Assembly (NCBI RefSeq): GCF_003352165.1
Contig: NZ_CP029176.1
Coordinates: 1,178,001 to 1,242,000, forward strand
Origin: Acidibrevibacterium fodinaquatile
GTDB taxonomy: Bacteria; Pseudomonadota; Alphaproteobacteria; Acetobacterales; Acetobacteraceae
Reading direction: 5' to 3'
DNA length: 64,000 nt
Positions 45,474 to 54,497 of this stretch are shown piece after piece. The first letter of the stretch is position 1, and each line of letters begins with the position of its first letter. The translations under genes and the position numbers were made by a program. The notes beneath the pieces were generated by a model. That model saw nothing but the letters and a program-made list of their open reading frames with translations, had not been told where the DNA came from and did no database searches.

Positions 45474-46054
45474 AGGATCTCGCAGGCTTCGTCGAACTCA
45501 AAACGCGGGCTGCGCGGGAAAAGCACGCTTGGGTCGCCGTGGCCGAGATTGACCAGGAAATTGCTCCGCCAGCCGCGCCCGGCGAGGAACGCCTGATCGA
45601 CCTTTTCGCGGTCGAACCCCGACATCGGCCCGCAATCGAGCCCCAGCGCCCGCGCCGCCATGATCAAATAGGCCCCTTGCAGCGTGCCGTTGCGAAAGGC
45701 CGTCTCCTCGGCGAGCGCCGGGTTGTTCGCAAACCACGCGCGGGCATCGGCATGCGGGAACAGCCGCGGCAGATGCTCGTAAAATTGCGGATCATGGGCG
45801 ACGATCACGGTCACCGGCGCGGTCATCGTCTTTTCGACATTGCCCGGCGACAGCGCCGGCTTCAGGCGCTCTTTCGCGCTCGTGCCGCGTATAAAAATAA
45901 ACCGGGCCGGCGAGCAATTGGCCGAGGTCGGGCCCATACGCAAAAGGCCATGAAGCGCGCGGAGCGTGTCATCGGAAACCGGCTGATCGGTCCATTTGAA
46001 ATGGGTGCGCGCCTCGGTGAACAATGTCGCCAGTGCGGCCGGATCAAGACTCAT
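45470..46054 (-). CDS. nitroreductase-family protein (RutE/HadB-like)
   Basis: A 194-residue FMN-dependent NAD(P)H oxidoreductase. [16 protein letters not shown] and [15 protein letters not shown] with a late LVNLGHGD are typical for the malonic semialdehyde reductase RutE/YdfN group. No rut pyrimidine-catabolic genes lie nearby, so the biological substrate is uncertain. Translationally coupled with the SDR-like gene. Confidence 0.85.
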   Translation of the reverse strand: MSLDPAALATLFTEARTHFKWTDQPVSDDTLRALHGLLRMGPTSANCSPARFIFIRGTSAKERLKPALSPGNVEKTMTAPVTVIVAHDPQFYEHLPRLFPHADARAWFANNPALAEETAFRNGTLQGAYLIMAARALGLDCGPMSGFDREKVDQAFLAGRGWRSNFLVNLGHGDPSVLFPRSPRFEFDEACEIL

Positions 46055-46076
46055 GCTTTAGACTCCCACAAGAGAT

Positions 46077-46186
46077 CTTCTTTTTCTGGAAGAAAAAGAA
46101 GCAAAAAGACTTTTGCCCTGGTTTCTCGGAGTGGCAACTTCCGCGGCGCGGGCAGGGCCGCAGGCCCTGCCCAACGGGGAAAAAAT
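46077..46186. repeat. convergent-gene repeat, copy D (not convergent here)
   Basis: CTTCTTTTTCTGGAAG (one extra G), then AAAAAGAAGCAAAAAGAC, TTTGCCCTGGTTTCTCGGAG and a strong GC palindrome GGGCAGGGCC/GGCCCTGCCC. The closing A/T hairpin is lost. It lies downstream of nfuA and upstream of the nitroreductase gene, both minus-strand. Confidence 0.75.
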
Positions 46187-46197
46187 CCTTCGCTTGC

Positions 46198-46758
46198 TTA
46201 AACCTCGACCTGCTCGACCGCGACGACCTCGGGGATATAATGGCGGAGCATGTTTTCGACGCCGTGCTTGAGGGTCGCGCGTGAGGAGGGGCAGCCGCTG
46301 CAAGCGCCCTGCATATGAAGGCGCACGATCCCATCGCGATAGCCACGAAAGACGATATCGCCGCCGTCGCCGGCGACCGCCGGACGCACGCGGGTGTCAA
46401 GCAATTCCTTGATCTGGGAGACGATTTCGGCGTCCTCGGGGGCGACGTCCTCAGCTGCGACATCCCCCTCCTCGCCGGCCACCACCGGCCGCCCGGAGGC
46501 GAAATGCTCGACGATGACGCCGAGAATCTGCGGCTTGAGCGCCTGCCAGTCCAGCGCCTCGCTTTTGGTCACGGTAATGAAATCATGGCCGAGAAAGACC
46601 CGGGCAACGCCGGGGAGATCGAACAACGCCGCCGCCAGCGGGCTGCGTTGCGCGGCTTCGGCGGCAGCGAAATCCGCGGTGCCCTGGGCCATCACCACCC
46701 GGCCGGGAAGAAATTTCAAGGTCGCCGGATTCGGCGTGCTTTCGGTTTCGATGAACAT
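46198..46758 (-). CDS. NfuA-type iron-sulfur cluster carrier
   Basis: A 186-residue protein with an N-terminal Nfu domain (MFIETESTPNPATLKFLPGR) and a C-terminal NifU domain whose C153-x2-C156 (GACSGCPSS) binds an Fe-S cluster. It delivers clusters to apo-proteins, possibly including the many Fe-S enzymes in this window. A region able to fold lies just upstream, up to three bases from the start. Confidence 0.92.
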   Translation of the reverse strand: MFIETESTPNPATLKFLPGRVVMAQGTADFAAAEAAQRSPLAAALFDLPGVARVFLGHDFITVTKSEALDWQALKPQILGVIVEHFASGRPVVAGEEGDVAAEDVAPEDAEIVSQIKELLDTRVRPAVAGDGGDIVFRGYRDGIVRLHMQGACSGCPSSRATLKHGVENMLRHYIPEVVAVEQVEV

Positions 46759-46760
46759 TT

Positions 46761-46848
46761 GCTGACCGCCTACATGCTATCTGCTGATACGTCCGCCCGA
46801 CAAACCGGACCGAGCGGGTCCGGTTGGCTAGGCAGTAGATCGGTCAGC
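46761..46848 (-). promoter_or_regulatory. structured leader upstream of nfuA
   Basis: Read on the minus strand, GCTGACCG (46848-46841) pairs with CGGTCAGC (46768-46761), closing an 88-nt region whose centre holds a second stem, AACCGGACC with GGTCCGGTT (9 bp, loop of 5). The closing stem ends two bases before the nfuA ATG at 46758, so it may block the ribosome site. I do not recognise a known riboswitch class. Confidence 0.4.
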
Positions 46849-46906
46849 GTCGCGCAAAAGGCAAGACCCCAAACGAGAAAGCAGGGGGACGCGAAAGCGG
46901 GAGGGA

Positions 46907-47944
46907 TCAGTCGGGCAGCTCGGCCTCCTCCTCGCCGGCGGTCGCGAGCATGGCGTTGGCGACCACGCCCGATTGCTCGCGCACCTTCTGCTCGATCGCG
47001 GTCGCGAGGTTCGGATGGTCGCGCAGAAACTGCTTGGCGTTCTCGCGCCCCTGGCCGATGCGCTGGCTGTCATAGCTGAACCAGGCGCCGGATTTCTCGA
47101 CGACATTGGCCTTGACGCCGAGATCGATGAGTTCGCCGACCTTGCTGATGCCTTCGCCATACATGATATCGAACTCGACCTGGCGGAACGGCGGCGCGAG
47201 CTTGTTCTTGACCACCTTCACCCGCGTCTGGTTGCCAACCACCGTCTCGCGGTCCTTGATCTGGCCGATGCGGCGGATCTCCATGCGGATCGAGGCGTAG
47301 AATTTCAGCGCGTTGCCGCCGGTGGTGGTCTCCGGATTGCCGAACATGACGCCGATCTTGAGGCGGATCTGATTGAGGAAGATCAGCATCGTCTTGCCGC
47401 GCGAGACGCTGCCGGTGAGCTTGCGTAGCGCCTGGCTCATCAGGCGGGCATGGAGGCCAACATGCGAATCGCCCATCTCGCCCTCGAGTTCGGCGCGCGG
47501 CACCAAAGCGGCGACGCTGTCGATGGCGATGATATCGACGACGCCCGAACGCACCAGGGTATCGGCGATCTCGAGCGCCTGTTCGCCGCTATCGGGCTGG
47601 CTGATCAGGAGATTATCGACATCGACTCCGAGCTTGCGGGCATAGGTCGGGTCGAGCGCATGCTCGGCATCGATGAAGGCGCAGGTGCCGCCACGCTTCT
47701 GCGCCTCGGCGATGACATGGAGCGCGAGCGTGGTCTTGCCAGAGCTTTCCGGGCCGTAAATCTCGACGATGCGCCCGCGCGGCAAGCCGCCGATGCCGAG
47801 CGCGAGATCGAGCCCGAGCGAGCCGGAGGGAATGACCTCGATCTGCTCGTCGCCCGCTTTCGACCCGAGCCGCATCACCGCGCCCTTGCCAAAAGCCCGC
47901 TCGATTTGTGTCAGCGCCGCATCCAGCGCCTTAGTTTTGTCCAT
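46907..47944 (-). CDS. recA: recombinase RecA
   Basis: A 345-residue RecA of normal length. Walker [10 protein letters not shown] (64-72) and the conserved [22 protein letters not shown]-terminus are intact; the acidic C-terminal tail (EEEAELPD) is present. Functions in recombination and the SOS response. I do not see the alphaproteobacterial LexA box (GTTC-N7-GTTC) in the first 100 bp upstream. Confidence 0.98.
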   Translation of the reverse strand: MDKTKALDAALTQIERAFGKGAVMRLGSKAGDEQIEVIPSGSLGLDLALGIGGLPRGRIVEIYGPESSGKTTLALHVIAEAQKRGGTCAFIDAEHALDPTYARKLGVDVDNLLISQPDSGEQALEIADTLVRSGVVDIIAIDSVAALVPRAELEGEMGDSHVGLHARLMSQALRKLTGSVSRGKTMLIFLNQIRLKIGVMFGNPETTTGGNALKFYASIRMEIRRIGQIKDRETVVGNQTRVKVVKNKLAPPFRQVEFDIMYGEGISKVGELIDLGVKANVVEKSGAWFSYDSQRIGQGRENAKQFLRDHPNLATAIEQKVREQSGVVANAMLATAGEEEAELPD

Positions 47945-48047
47945 TGTGCCGCCGCTCCGCGTTGAGAAATGTCACTTAAATCCTTCATCAGGCGCGATTT
48001 TTAACCAGATCCACGCCCACCCGCAAGAGCGCGGCGCGGCCCGCGCC

Positions 48048-48386
48048 TCAGCCCGGCACGGCAGGCAAGGCGAGCGGCGCGAAGGCGGCGGGGGTCATCA
48101 ATTTGGTCTCCTGCTTGATGAGATAGCCCATCTCCGTCGATTTCGCGAGGAAGGCGATCCATTCCGGATCGGCCTGCATTGCCGCGCGCTTCTTCGCGCG
48201 ATCGGCGGCATCGGCATAGACCCAGATATGGACGTAGGTGTTCAACTCGCCGCTCTCGGTCACCAGCCAGGCGAGCGGCTTGCCGAGATGGCGTTGCTGG
48301 GCCGCGCGGCCGAATTGTTCATAGAGCGCGATCTGCTTGGCGAGCGTGCCGGGGCGGACAGTGTAGGTGCGGTGATCGACGAGCAT
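48048..48386 (-). CDS. NIPSNAP-family protein
   Basis: A 112-residue small ferredoxin-like-fold protein. It starts MLVDHRTYTVRPGTLAKQ, the typical NIPSNAP opening (regular ..RTY.ip.G....y), and ends in ALPAVPG. GGAGGAATT precedes the ATG. The cellular role of the bacterial family is not settled. It lies 103 bp upstream of recA on the same strand, and diverges from gpmI. Confidence 0.85.
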   Translation of the reverse strand: MLVDHRTYTVRPGTLAKQIALYEQFGRAAQQRHLGKPLAWLVTESGELNTYVHIWVYADAADRAKKRAAMQADPEWIAFLAKSTEMGYLIKQETKLMTPAAFAPLALPAVPG

Positions 48387-48509
48387 GGCGAATTCCTCCG
48401 TAAATGGTATACCCGCCTCGGGTGCGGGATGAGGATGATAGCGCAGCCCCGCCGCGGAGGGCAGGGGCCCGCCGCCGGCGAGCCGCGCGAGGAACAGGAG
48501 CGTAACGTG

Positions 48510-50036
48510 ATGCCGCCACGACCGGTGATGCTGGTCATTCTCGATGGGTGGGGCTGGCGCGAAGAAAGCGCCGACAATGCCGTCCGTCTCGCGCAGACGC
48601 CGCATTTCGATCGCTTGTGGGCGAATTTTCCGCACGCCCTGCTCAGCGCCTCGGGCGAGGATGTCGGGCTTCCCGCCGGACAGATGGGCAATTCCGAGGT
48701 CGGCCATCTCAATATCGGCGCGGGGCGCATCGTGATGCAGGAATTGCCGCGCATCGATGCTGCGATCCGCGAGGGGGCGCTCGCCGCCAACCCGGCGCTC
48801 GGCGATTTCATCGCCGCGCTGCGCCGCTCGGGCGGCGCCTGCCATCTGCTCGGCCTGGTCTCGCCCGGCGGGGTCCATGCGCATGACCGCCACGCCCTCG
48901 CCCTCGCCCGCCTGCTCGCCGGCGCCGATATTCCGGTCATGGTCCACGCGATCACCGATGGCCGCGACATGCCGCCGCAATCCGCCGCCGCCATTCTCGC
49001 CGAATTTCGGGCAAATCTGCCGGCGAGCGCGAAAATCGCCACCGTCTCCGGCCGCTATTACGCGATGGACCGCGATCAGCGCTGGGAGCGGGTACGCAAA
49101 GCCTATCTCGCCATCGCCGAAGCCGAAGGGCCGGCTTTCGCCGATGCCGCCTCGGTCGTCGATGCCGCTTACGCCGAGCACATCACCGACGAATTCATCG
49201 TCCCGGCGGTGATCGGCGGCTATCGCGGCATGAAGGATGGCGACGGGCTGCTGTGCTTCAATTTCCGCGCCGACCGCGTGCGCGAGATCCTCAGTGCCTT
49301 GGCGGAAGACGATTTTTCCGGCTTTTCCCGCCCGCGCCGGATCGCCTTCGCCGCCCGCGCCGGCATGACGCAATACAGCACCAGCCTCGCCGCCGATTTC
49401 GCGGCACTGTTTCCACCGCTTTCGATGGCCAATCTCCTCGGCGGCGTGGTCGCCGAAGCCGGGCGCCGGCAATTGCGCATCGCCGAGACCGAGAAATACG
49501 CCCACGTCACCTATTTCTTCAATGGTGGCGAGGAAACCCCGTTCCCCGGTGAGGATCGCATCCTGGTGCCCTCGCCGAAGGTCGCGACCTACGATCTCCA
49601 GCCGGCAATGTCGGCCCCGGAAGTGACCGAAAAAGCCGTCGCCGCCATCGCCTCGGGACAATACGATCTGATCGTGCTCAATTTCGCCAATCCCGACATG
49701 GTCGGCCATACCGGCTCTCTCGCGGCGGCGATTAGCGCCGTCGAGGCGGTCGATCGTGGCCTCGGCGCGATCATGGCGGCGATCGAGCAGGCCGGCGGGG
49801 CGATGATCGTCACCGCCGATCACGGCAATTGCGAGGTGATGCGCGATCCCGAAACCGGCGCGCCCTATACCGCGCACACCACCAACCCGGTGCCGGTGAT
49901 CCTGTTCGGCGCGCATCCCGAAGCCCTTCCTCGCGCGCTGCACGATGGCCGTCTCGCCGACCTTGCGCCGAGCCTTCTCGTTCTGCTCGGCCTCGCTCAG
50001 CCGCGCGAGATGACCGGAAAGCCGCTTTTCGGCTGA
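48510..50036 (+). CDS. gpmI: 2,3-bisphosphoglycerate-independent phosphoglycerate mutase
   Basis: A 508-residue glycolytic enzyme of the alkaline-phosphatase superfamily. The metal ligands and nucleophile appear in MLVILDGWG, QMGNSEVGHLNIGAGR (Ser nucleophile) and MIVTADHGNCEVM, GHTGS. AGGAG lies nine bases before the ATG. It heads a cell-envelope cluster (gpmI-envC-ctpA-yibQ-rppH) common in alphaproteobacteria. Confidence 0.96.
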   Translation: MPPRPVMLVILDGWGWREESADNAVRLAQTPHFDRLWANFPHALLSASGEDVGLPAGQMGNSEVGHLNIGAGRIVMQELPRIDAAIREGALAANPALGDFIAALRRSGGACHLLGLVSPGGVHAHDRHALALARLLAGADIPVMVHAITDGRDMPPQSAAAILAEFRANLPASAKIATVSGRYYAMDRDQRWERVRKAYLAIAEAEGPAFADAASVVDAAYAEHITDEFIVPAVIGGYRGMKDGDGLLCFNFRADRVREILSALAEDDFSGFSRPRRIAFAARAGMTQYSTSLAADFAALFPPLSMANLLGGVVAEAGRRQLRIAETEKYAHVTYFFNGGEETPFPGEDRILVPSPKVATYDLQPAMSAPEVTEKAVAAIASGQYDLIVLNFANPDMVGHTGSLAAAISAVEAVDRGLGAIMAAIEQAGGAMIVTADHGNCEVMRDPETGAPYTAHTTNPVPVILFGAHPEALPRALHDGRLADLAPSLLVLLGLAQPREMTGKPLFG

Positions 50037-50041
50037 CTTCG

Positions 50042-51322
50042 ATGCTGGCATGGCGGGTCGCGGGGCGGCGGCGCGCGGCGGTTCTGCTGACATGTCTCGC
50101 GACGTGCGTGCAGCCGCTCGCATTGGCGGCGCAGGAGGCGGGGGCACCGGAAAGTGGCGCCGCCGCCGATCTCCGCGACACCCAGCGCAACGAGAGCGAA
50201 CATCGCGCGGCGGCAGCAGCGGCGGCGGCCCGCGCCGCGGCGGCGGCGGCGCAAGCGGCACGGCTCGAAGACGCGCGCGCGGCCGCGCTGGCACGCGAGC
50301 GCCAGGCCGAGGAAGAGAGCGCTGAAGCGATGCAGCGCCTCGCCGCCCTTAAGGCTCGTGCCGCCGCGGCCGAAGCCGCGCGGCAGGCGACGGCGGCGGC
50401 ATTGCAGCGCCTGCTGCCGCTCGCGGTTCGGCTCTCGCTTTATCCCAGCGAAACCCTGCTCGCGGCACCGGCGCCGCCCGAGACCGCCATCAGCGGCGTT
50501 CTGGTGGCAGAGGGGCTTGCCCGCGAGATCGCCGCCGAGGCCGCGTCTCTTCAGCGCGAAACCGCGACCATCGCCGCCCTCAGCGCCGAGATCGCGGCGG
50601 CACGGGATAAGCTGCAAGCCGATATCGCGACGCAGACGGCGCTGGCCGCATCGCTTGACCAGCAGATCAGCGCGGCCGCGGCGACCGCGCGCGCCGAAAC
50701 CGACGCCGCCAGCACCGCCGCCCGCGAAGCCGCCGCCGATGCCGCCCATGCCGCCGATCTCCGCGCCGCTCTCGCCCGCCTCGCCGCCGACCGTGACGCC
50801 GCCCGCAAACATGCCCGCGACGCCGCCGAGGCGCTCGCCCGGCGCCATGCCGATGCCGCAGCCACGCGCGCCGCGCACGAGCGGGCGGCCCTGCTCGCCG
50901 CGCCAAGCGGCCCAGGCCTCGGGGCGCCGCGCCGCGCCCTCATCGCGCCGGTCGCCGGCGCCCTCATCGGCCATTTCGGCGCGCCGGGCGAGGCGGGCCC
51001 GGCGCAAGGCATCTCCTTTCAGCCGCCGCCCGCCGCCCGTGTCGTCTCGCCCTGCGCCGGGCGGGCGGTGTTCGCGGGGCCGTTTCGCAGTTATGGCGTG
51101 ATCGTGATCGTCGATTGCGGCGAGGGGTACGATTTCGTCCTCGCCGGGATGCAGCGCCCGACCCTGGATGTGGGACAGGTTCTGCGCGCGGGAGATCCGG
51201 TCGGGGAAATGGCGCAGGATGACGGATCGCCGCATTTGCTGTATGTCGAGCTGCGCCATCACGGCGAAGCGATCGATCCCGTGCCCTGGCTTCGCGTCGA
51301 TCACGGCTCACGCGGAGGGTAG
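50042..51322 (+). CDS. EnvC-like murein hydrolase activator (degenerate M23 domain)
   Basis: A 426-residue exported protein: signal region (AAVLLTCLATCVQPLALAAQ), a long Ala-rich coiled coil (about 40-300) and a C-terminal LytM/M23-like domain (LIAPVAGALIGHFGAPGEAG ... VIVIVDCGEGYDFVLAGM). The zinc ligands are not kept: the usual HxH position reads YDFVLAGM. As in E. coli EnvC, it probably activates amidases rather than cutting peptidoglycan itself. It starts 5 bp after gpmI. Confidence 0.88.
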   Translation: MLAWRVAGRRRAAVLLTCLATCVQPLALAAQEAGAPESGAAADLRDTQRNESEHRAAAAAAAARAAAAAAQAARLEDARAAALARERQAEEESAEAMQRLAALKARAAAAEAARQATAAALQRLLPLAVRLSLYPSETLLAAPAPPETAISGVLVAEGLAREIAAEAASLQRETATIAALSAEIAAARDKLQADIATQTALAASLDQQISAAAATARAETDAASTAAREAAADAAHAADLRAALARLAADRDAARKHARDAAEALARRHADAAATRAAHERAALLAAPSGPGLGAPRRALIAPVAGALIGHFGAPGEAGPAQGISFQPPPAARVVSPCAGRAVFAGPFRSYGVIVIVDCGEGYDFVLAGMQRPTLDVGQVLRAGDPVGEMAQDDGSPHLLYVELRHHGEAIDPVPWLRVDHGSRGG

Positions 51323-51421
51323 TTGCAGGGGGCGGAATTATTGGGCAGGGTGTTGGCTTGCCTTGCCGGGGTCATGCCTCGCCGGGGTCATTCGCGACAA
51401 GCGCATAGGCGCAAGAGGATC

Positions 51422-52810
51422 ATGAGGATGAAGCTACGCAACGGTTTGTTGCTCGGCGCCGCGTTTCTGGCCGGCATCACGGTTTCGCCGCAATTGGCGC
51501 GGCTTTCGCACCAACTCGGCATCGCCACCGCTTTTGCCGACAATACCGCCGACAGCGCCGATACCTACCGCCTGCTCAGCCTATTCGGCGACGTTTTTGA
51601 GCGCGTTCGCGCCGATTACGTCGAGCCGGTGGGCGATCGCGAACTGGTCGAGAATTCGATCAACGGCATGCTCACCGGGCTTGATCCGCATAGCAGCTAC
51701 ATGAACGCCAAGGCGTTCCAGGACATGCAGGTGCAGACCCGTGGCGAGTTCGGCGGTCTCGGCCTCGAGGTGACGCAGGATAATGGCTTCATCAAAGTGA
51801 TCAGCCCGATCGACGATACGCCGGCGGCGCGCGCCGGCATCAAGGCCGGCGATCTCATCCTCGCGCTCGACGGCAAAAGCGTCCAGGGCCTCAGCTTGAA
51901 CGACGCTGTCGACAAGATGCGCGGCACGCCGAACAGCAAGATCACGCTGACGATCAAGCGCGAGGGCGTCGAAAAGCCGATCGAGGTCTCGATGAAGCGC
52001 GAGATCATCCATATCCAGGTGGTGCGTTCGTCGCTCGAAGGCGATATCGGCTATATCCGCCTCTCGCAATTCACCGAGCAGAGCGACAGCGGCATCCGCC
52101 AAGCGGTGCAGAAATTGCAGGCGCAGGCAAACGGCCATATCAAGGGCTATATCCTCGATCTCCGCAACAATCCCGGCGGGCTGCTCGATCAGGCGGTCGC
52201 GGTGTCGAATGATTTTCTCAATCATGGCGAGATCGTCTCCACCCGCGCCCGCCACCCCGATGACAGCCAGCGCTGGGATGCCAAATCCGGCGGCGATCTC
52301 ACCGGCGGCCTGCCGCTCGTCGTGCTGATCAATAACGGTTCGGCCTCGGCGAGCGAAATCGTCTCCGGCGCTTTGCAGGACGACCGCCGCGCGGTGCTGC
52401 TCGGCACCCGCAGCTTCGGCAAGGGCTCGGTGCAGACGGTCATCCCGCTGCCCGGCAATAACGGCGCCATCCGCCTCACCACGGCGCGCTATTACACCCC
52501 CTCCGGCCGCTCGATCCAGGGGCTCGGGATCACCCCCGATGTCGAGGTGCATGAAAGCCGCGAGACCAATACGGCGCTGCTGCCCGAACGCGAGGCCGAT
52601 CTCAACCACACCATCACCAATAGCGGCGGGACAGAGCAGCCGCCGCCGGCGCGCAACGATCTGCCGCCGATCGTGAAGGAGATCCCGTCGCGCCCGCCGG
52701 CGAACTGGCCGGCCTTCGATCCCACCAAGACGAGCACCGATTTTCAGCTCCAGCAGGGGTTGAAGCTGATCAACGCGATGGCGGCGAGTAACCGCGCTTC
52801 TGCTAACTGA
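51422..52810 (+). CDS. ctpA: C-terminal processing serine protease
   Basis: A 462-residue periplasmic S41 peptidase. A signal-anchor (LLLGAAFLAGITVSPQLARL) leads to the N-terminal domain, a PDZ domain (TRGEFGGLGLEVTQDNGFIK) and the catalytic core with LVVLINNGSASASEIVSGAL (Ser) and TRSFGKGSVQTVIPL (Lys). The start is at 51422; AAGAGG lies close upstream, and the ATG at 51428 is an alternative. Acts on envelope proteins, often with EnvC-type partners. Confidence 0.94.
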   Translation: MRMKLRNGLLLGAAFLAGITVSPQLARLSHQLGIATAFADNTADSADTYRLLSLFGDVFERVRADYVEPVGDRELVENSINGMLTGLDPHSSYMNAKAFQDMQVQTRGEFGGLGLEVTQDNGFIKVISPIDDTPAARAGIKAGDLILALDGKSVQGLSLNDAVDKMRGTPNSKITLTIKREGVEKPIEVSMKREIIHIQVVRSSLEGDIGYIRLSQFTEQSDSGIRQAVQKLQAQANGHIKGYILDLRNNPGGLLDQAVAVSNDFLNHGEIVSTRARHPDDSQRWDAKSGGDLTGGLPLVVLINNGSASASEIVSGALQDDRRAVLLGTRSFGKGSVQTVIPLPGNNGAIRLTTARYYTPSGRSIQGLGITPDVEVHESRETNTALLPEREADLNHTITNSGGTEQPPPARNDLPPIVKEIPSRPPANWPAFDPTKTSTDFQLQQGLKLINAMAASNRASAN

Positions 52811-52830
52811 CGAGACGCCGGCTGGCGGGG

Positions 52831-53904
52831 ATGGCGGCGAGCGAGCGAATGCCGGCGCGGCTATCCTGGCCGGCTTTGGCCCTCGTCGTTTTCTGGGCGG
52901 TGGTGCTCGGCGCGGTGAGCGTTGCGGTCATCGTCCTCGCTCTTCTCGGCGCGCCGCCCGCGCCCGTCGCCGGTGGTGCCGCAACGCCGTCCAGAGCGGG
53001 CGCGGCGCCGGCGGGCGACAACCCGGCTGCAGCCACGCGTGCGCGCGAAAGCGGGCCTGGCGTTGCGATCGCCGCCCCCGATGCCGCCCTCACGGAACCC
53101 GCGCCGGATTATCCCGGCGCCGTTCTTCCCCGCATCGGGCCGGGCGGTGTCGCGCCGCGCACGCTTTACGCCGGCGGCAGCGATCCCAAGGATCGCCGCC
53201 CGCGCCTTGGCCTCGTGCTCGGCGGTATCGGCCTCTCGCTGGCGGAAAGCCGTGCCGCGATCGACGATCTCCCCGCCGCGGTGACGCTGGCATTCTCGCC
53301 CTATGCCGCCGATCCCGCGCCGCTGCTCGCCGCCGCGCGGGCGCGAGGGCATGAGATTCTGCTCTCGCTCCCGCTCGAGCCGCAGAATTATCCCCTCAAT
53401 GATGCCGGCCCGGAAACCCTGCTCACCGGCGCGCCGGCGGCGGAGAATGAGCGGCGGCTGGAATGGGTGCTCTCACGCATCACCGGCTATGCCGGCACGA
53501 TCGGGGCGTTGGACGGGTTGCACGGCGAGCGCTTCGCCGCCCAGACCGTCAATTTCACCCTGTTGCAACGCGATCTCGCGCAGCGCGGCCTGTTTTATAT
53601 CGATCCGCGGCCAGGCGCGCCGCCGCCGAGCGAGATTCCCGGCCGCGCGATCGATCTCGTCGTCGATGCGCCGCCGAGCGAAGCGGCGATCAGCGCCGCC
53701 CTCGACCAGCTCGCCGAGCGGGCGCTCGCTCATGGCAGCGCGCTCGGCCTCGCCGATCTGCCGCGCCCGGTGACGGTCGCGCGCATCGCCGCCTGGGCTG
53801 GCACCCTCGCCAGCCACGGTCTCGCCCTGGTGCCGGCAAGCGCGCTGATCGTCATGCCGCCCGCGACGGCCGGAAAACCGGAGATGGTGACCCATGGCGA
53901 GTGA
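52831..53904 (+). CDS. divergent polysaccharide deacetylase (YibQ-like)
   Basis: A 357-residue protein with an N-terminal membrane anchor (LALVVFWAVVLGAVSVAVIV), a disordered Pro/Ala linker and a NodB-like domain (RPRLGLVLGGIGLSLAESR; VTLAFSPYAADPAPLLAAAR; RGHEILLSLPLEPQNYPLND). It is the usual neighbour of ctpA in this cluster. Peptidoglycan or envelope-glycan deacetylation is assumed; the metal ligands are those of the divergent group. Confidence 0.85.
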   Translation: MAASERMPARLSWPALALVVFWAVVLGAVSVAVIVLALLGAPPAPVAGGAATPSRAGAAPAGDNPAAATRARESGPGVAIAAPDAALTEPAPDYPGAVLPRIGPGGVAPRTLYAGGSDPKDRRPRLGLVLGGIGLSLAESRAAIDDLPAAVTLAFSPYAADPAPLLAAARARGHEILLSLPLEPQNYPLNDAGPETLLTGAPAAENERRLEWVLSRITGYAGTIGALDGLHGERFAAQTVNFTLLQRDLAQRGLFYIDPRPGAPPPSEIPGRAIDLVVDAPPSEAAISAALDQLAERALAHGSALGLADLPRPVTVARIAAWAGTLASHGLALVPASALIVMPPATAGKPEMVTHGE

Positions 53905-54403
53905 CTCTGAGCAGATGCCCTATCGCCCGAATGTCGGCGCGATGCTGTTCAACCAGGCGGGGCAGGTGCTGGTCGCGCGCCGCGCCGATGCCCGCCAGCC
54001 GCTCCATCTCGCGCAGGCCTGGCAAATGCCGCAAGGCGGGATCGATGCCGAGGAAACGCCGCGCGATGCCGTGCTCCGCGAACTTGCGGAGGAAATCGGC
54101 ACCGCCCATGCTGAAATCATCGATGAATACCCGGAATGGCTGACCTATGACCTGCCGCCCGAGCTGATCGGCCGGGCGCTCGGCGGGCGTTATCGCGGGC
54201 AGAGACAGCGCTGGTTCGCGCTCCGCTTCCTCGGCGCGGATGAGGAGATCCGCCTCGATGCCCATCTTCCGGCGGAATTCGACGCCTGGCGCTGGGCCTC
54301 GCTTGCCGAACTGCCCGCTCTCGCGGTGCCGTTCAAGCGCGAGATTTACGAAACGCTAGCCCACGCCTTCGCGCGTCACGCGGTGGTAAAGAACGAAATG
54401 TAG
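53894..54403 (+). CDS. rppH: RNA pyrophosphohydrolase
   Basis: A 169-residue Nudix hydrolase that removes pyrophosphate from mRNA 5' ends to begin decay. The Nudix box spans about residues 48-69 (GGIDAEETPRDAVLRELAEE, then IG). YRPNVGAMLFN and the later AEFDAWRWASL complete the RppH pattern. It overlaps the yibQ-like gene by 11 bases and is the last gene in the cluster. Confidence 0.93.
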   Translation: MASDSEQMPYRPNVGAMLFNQAGQVLVARRADARQPLHLAQAWQMPQGGIDAEETPRDAVLRELAEEIGTAHAEIIDEYPEWLTYDLPPELIGRALGGRYRGQRQRWFALRFLGADEEIRLDAHLPAEFDAWRWASLAELPALAVPFKREIYETLAHAFARHAVVKNEM

Positions 54404-54458
54404 TCTCGGCCGGCCAGCGTGGGAAGAAAGGCAAACCGGCGCAAAGAGAACAAAGAAA

Positions 54459-54492
54459 AGTCTTTTTGCTTCTTTTTCTTCAGAAAAAGAAG
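54459..54492. repeat. convergent-gene repeat, copy E (half, reverse orientation)
   Basis: AGTCTTTTTGCTTC followed by TTTTTCTTCAGAAAAAGAAG is the exact reverse complement of the first half of the family. The GC palindrome and second hairpin are absent. It lies between the convergent rppH and acoC-like genes. Confidence 0.82.
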
Positions 54493-54497
54493 TTTTT

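Noticed and set aside
47945-48047. Possible LexA box upstream of recA
   Set aside because: No GTTC-N7-GTTC or similar repeat is visible on inspection of the upstream region.
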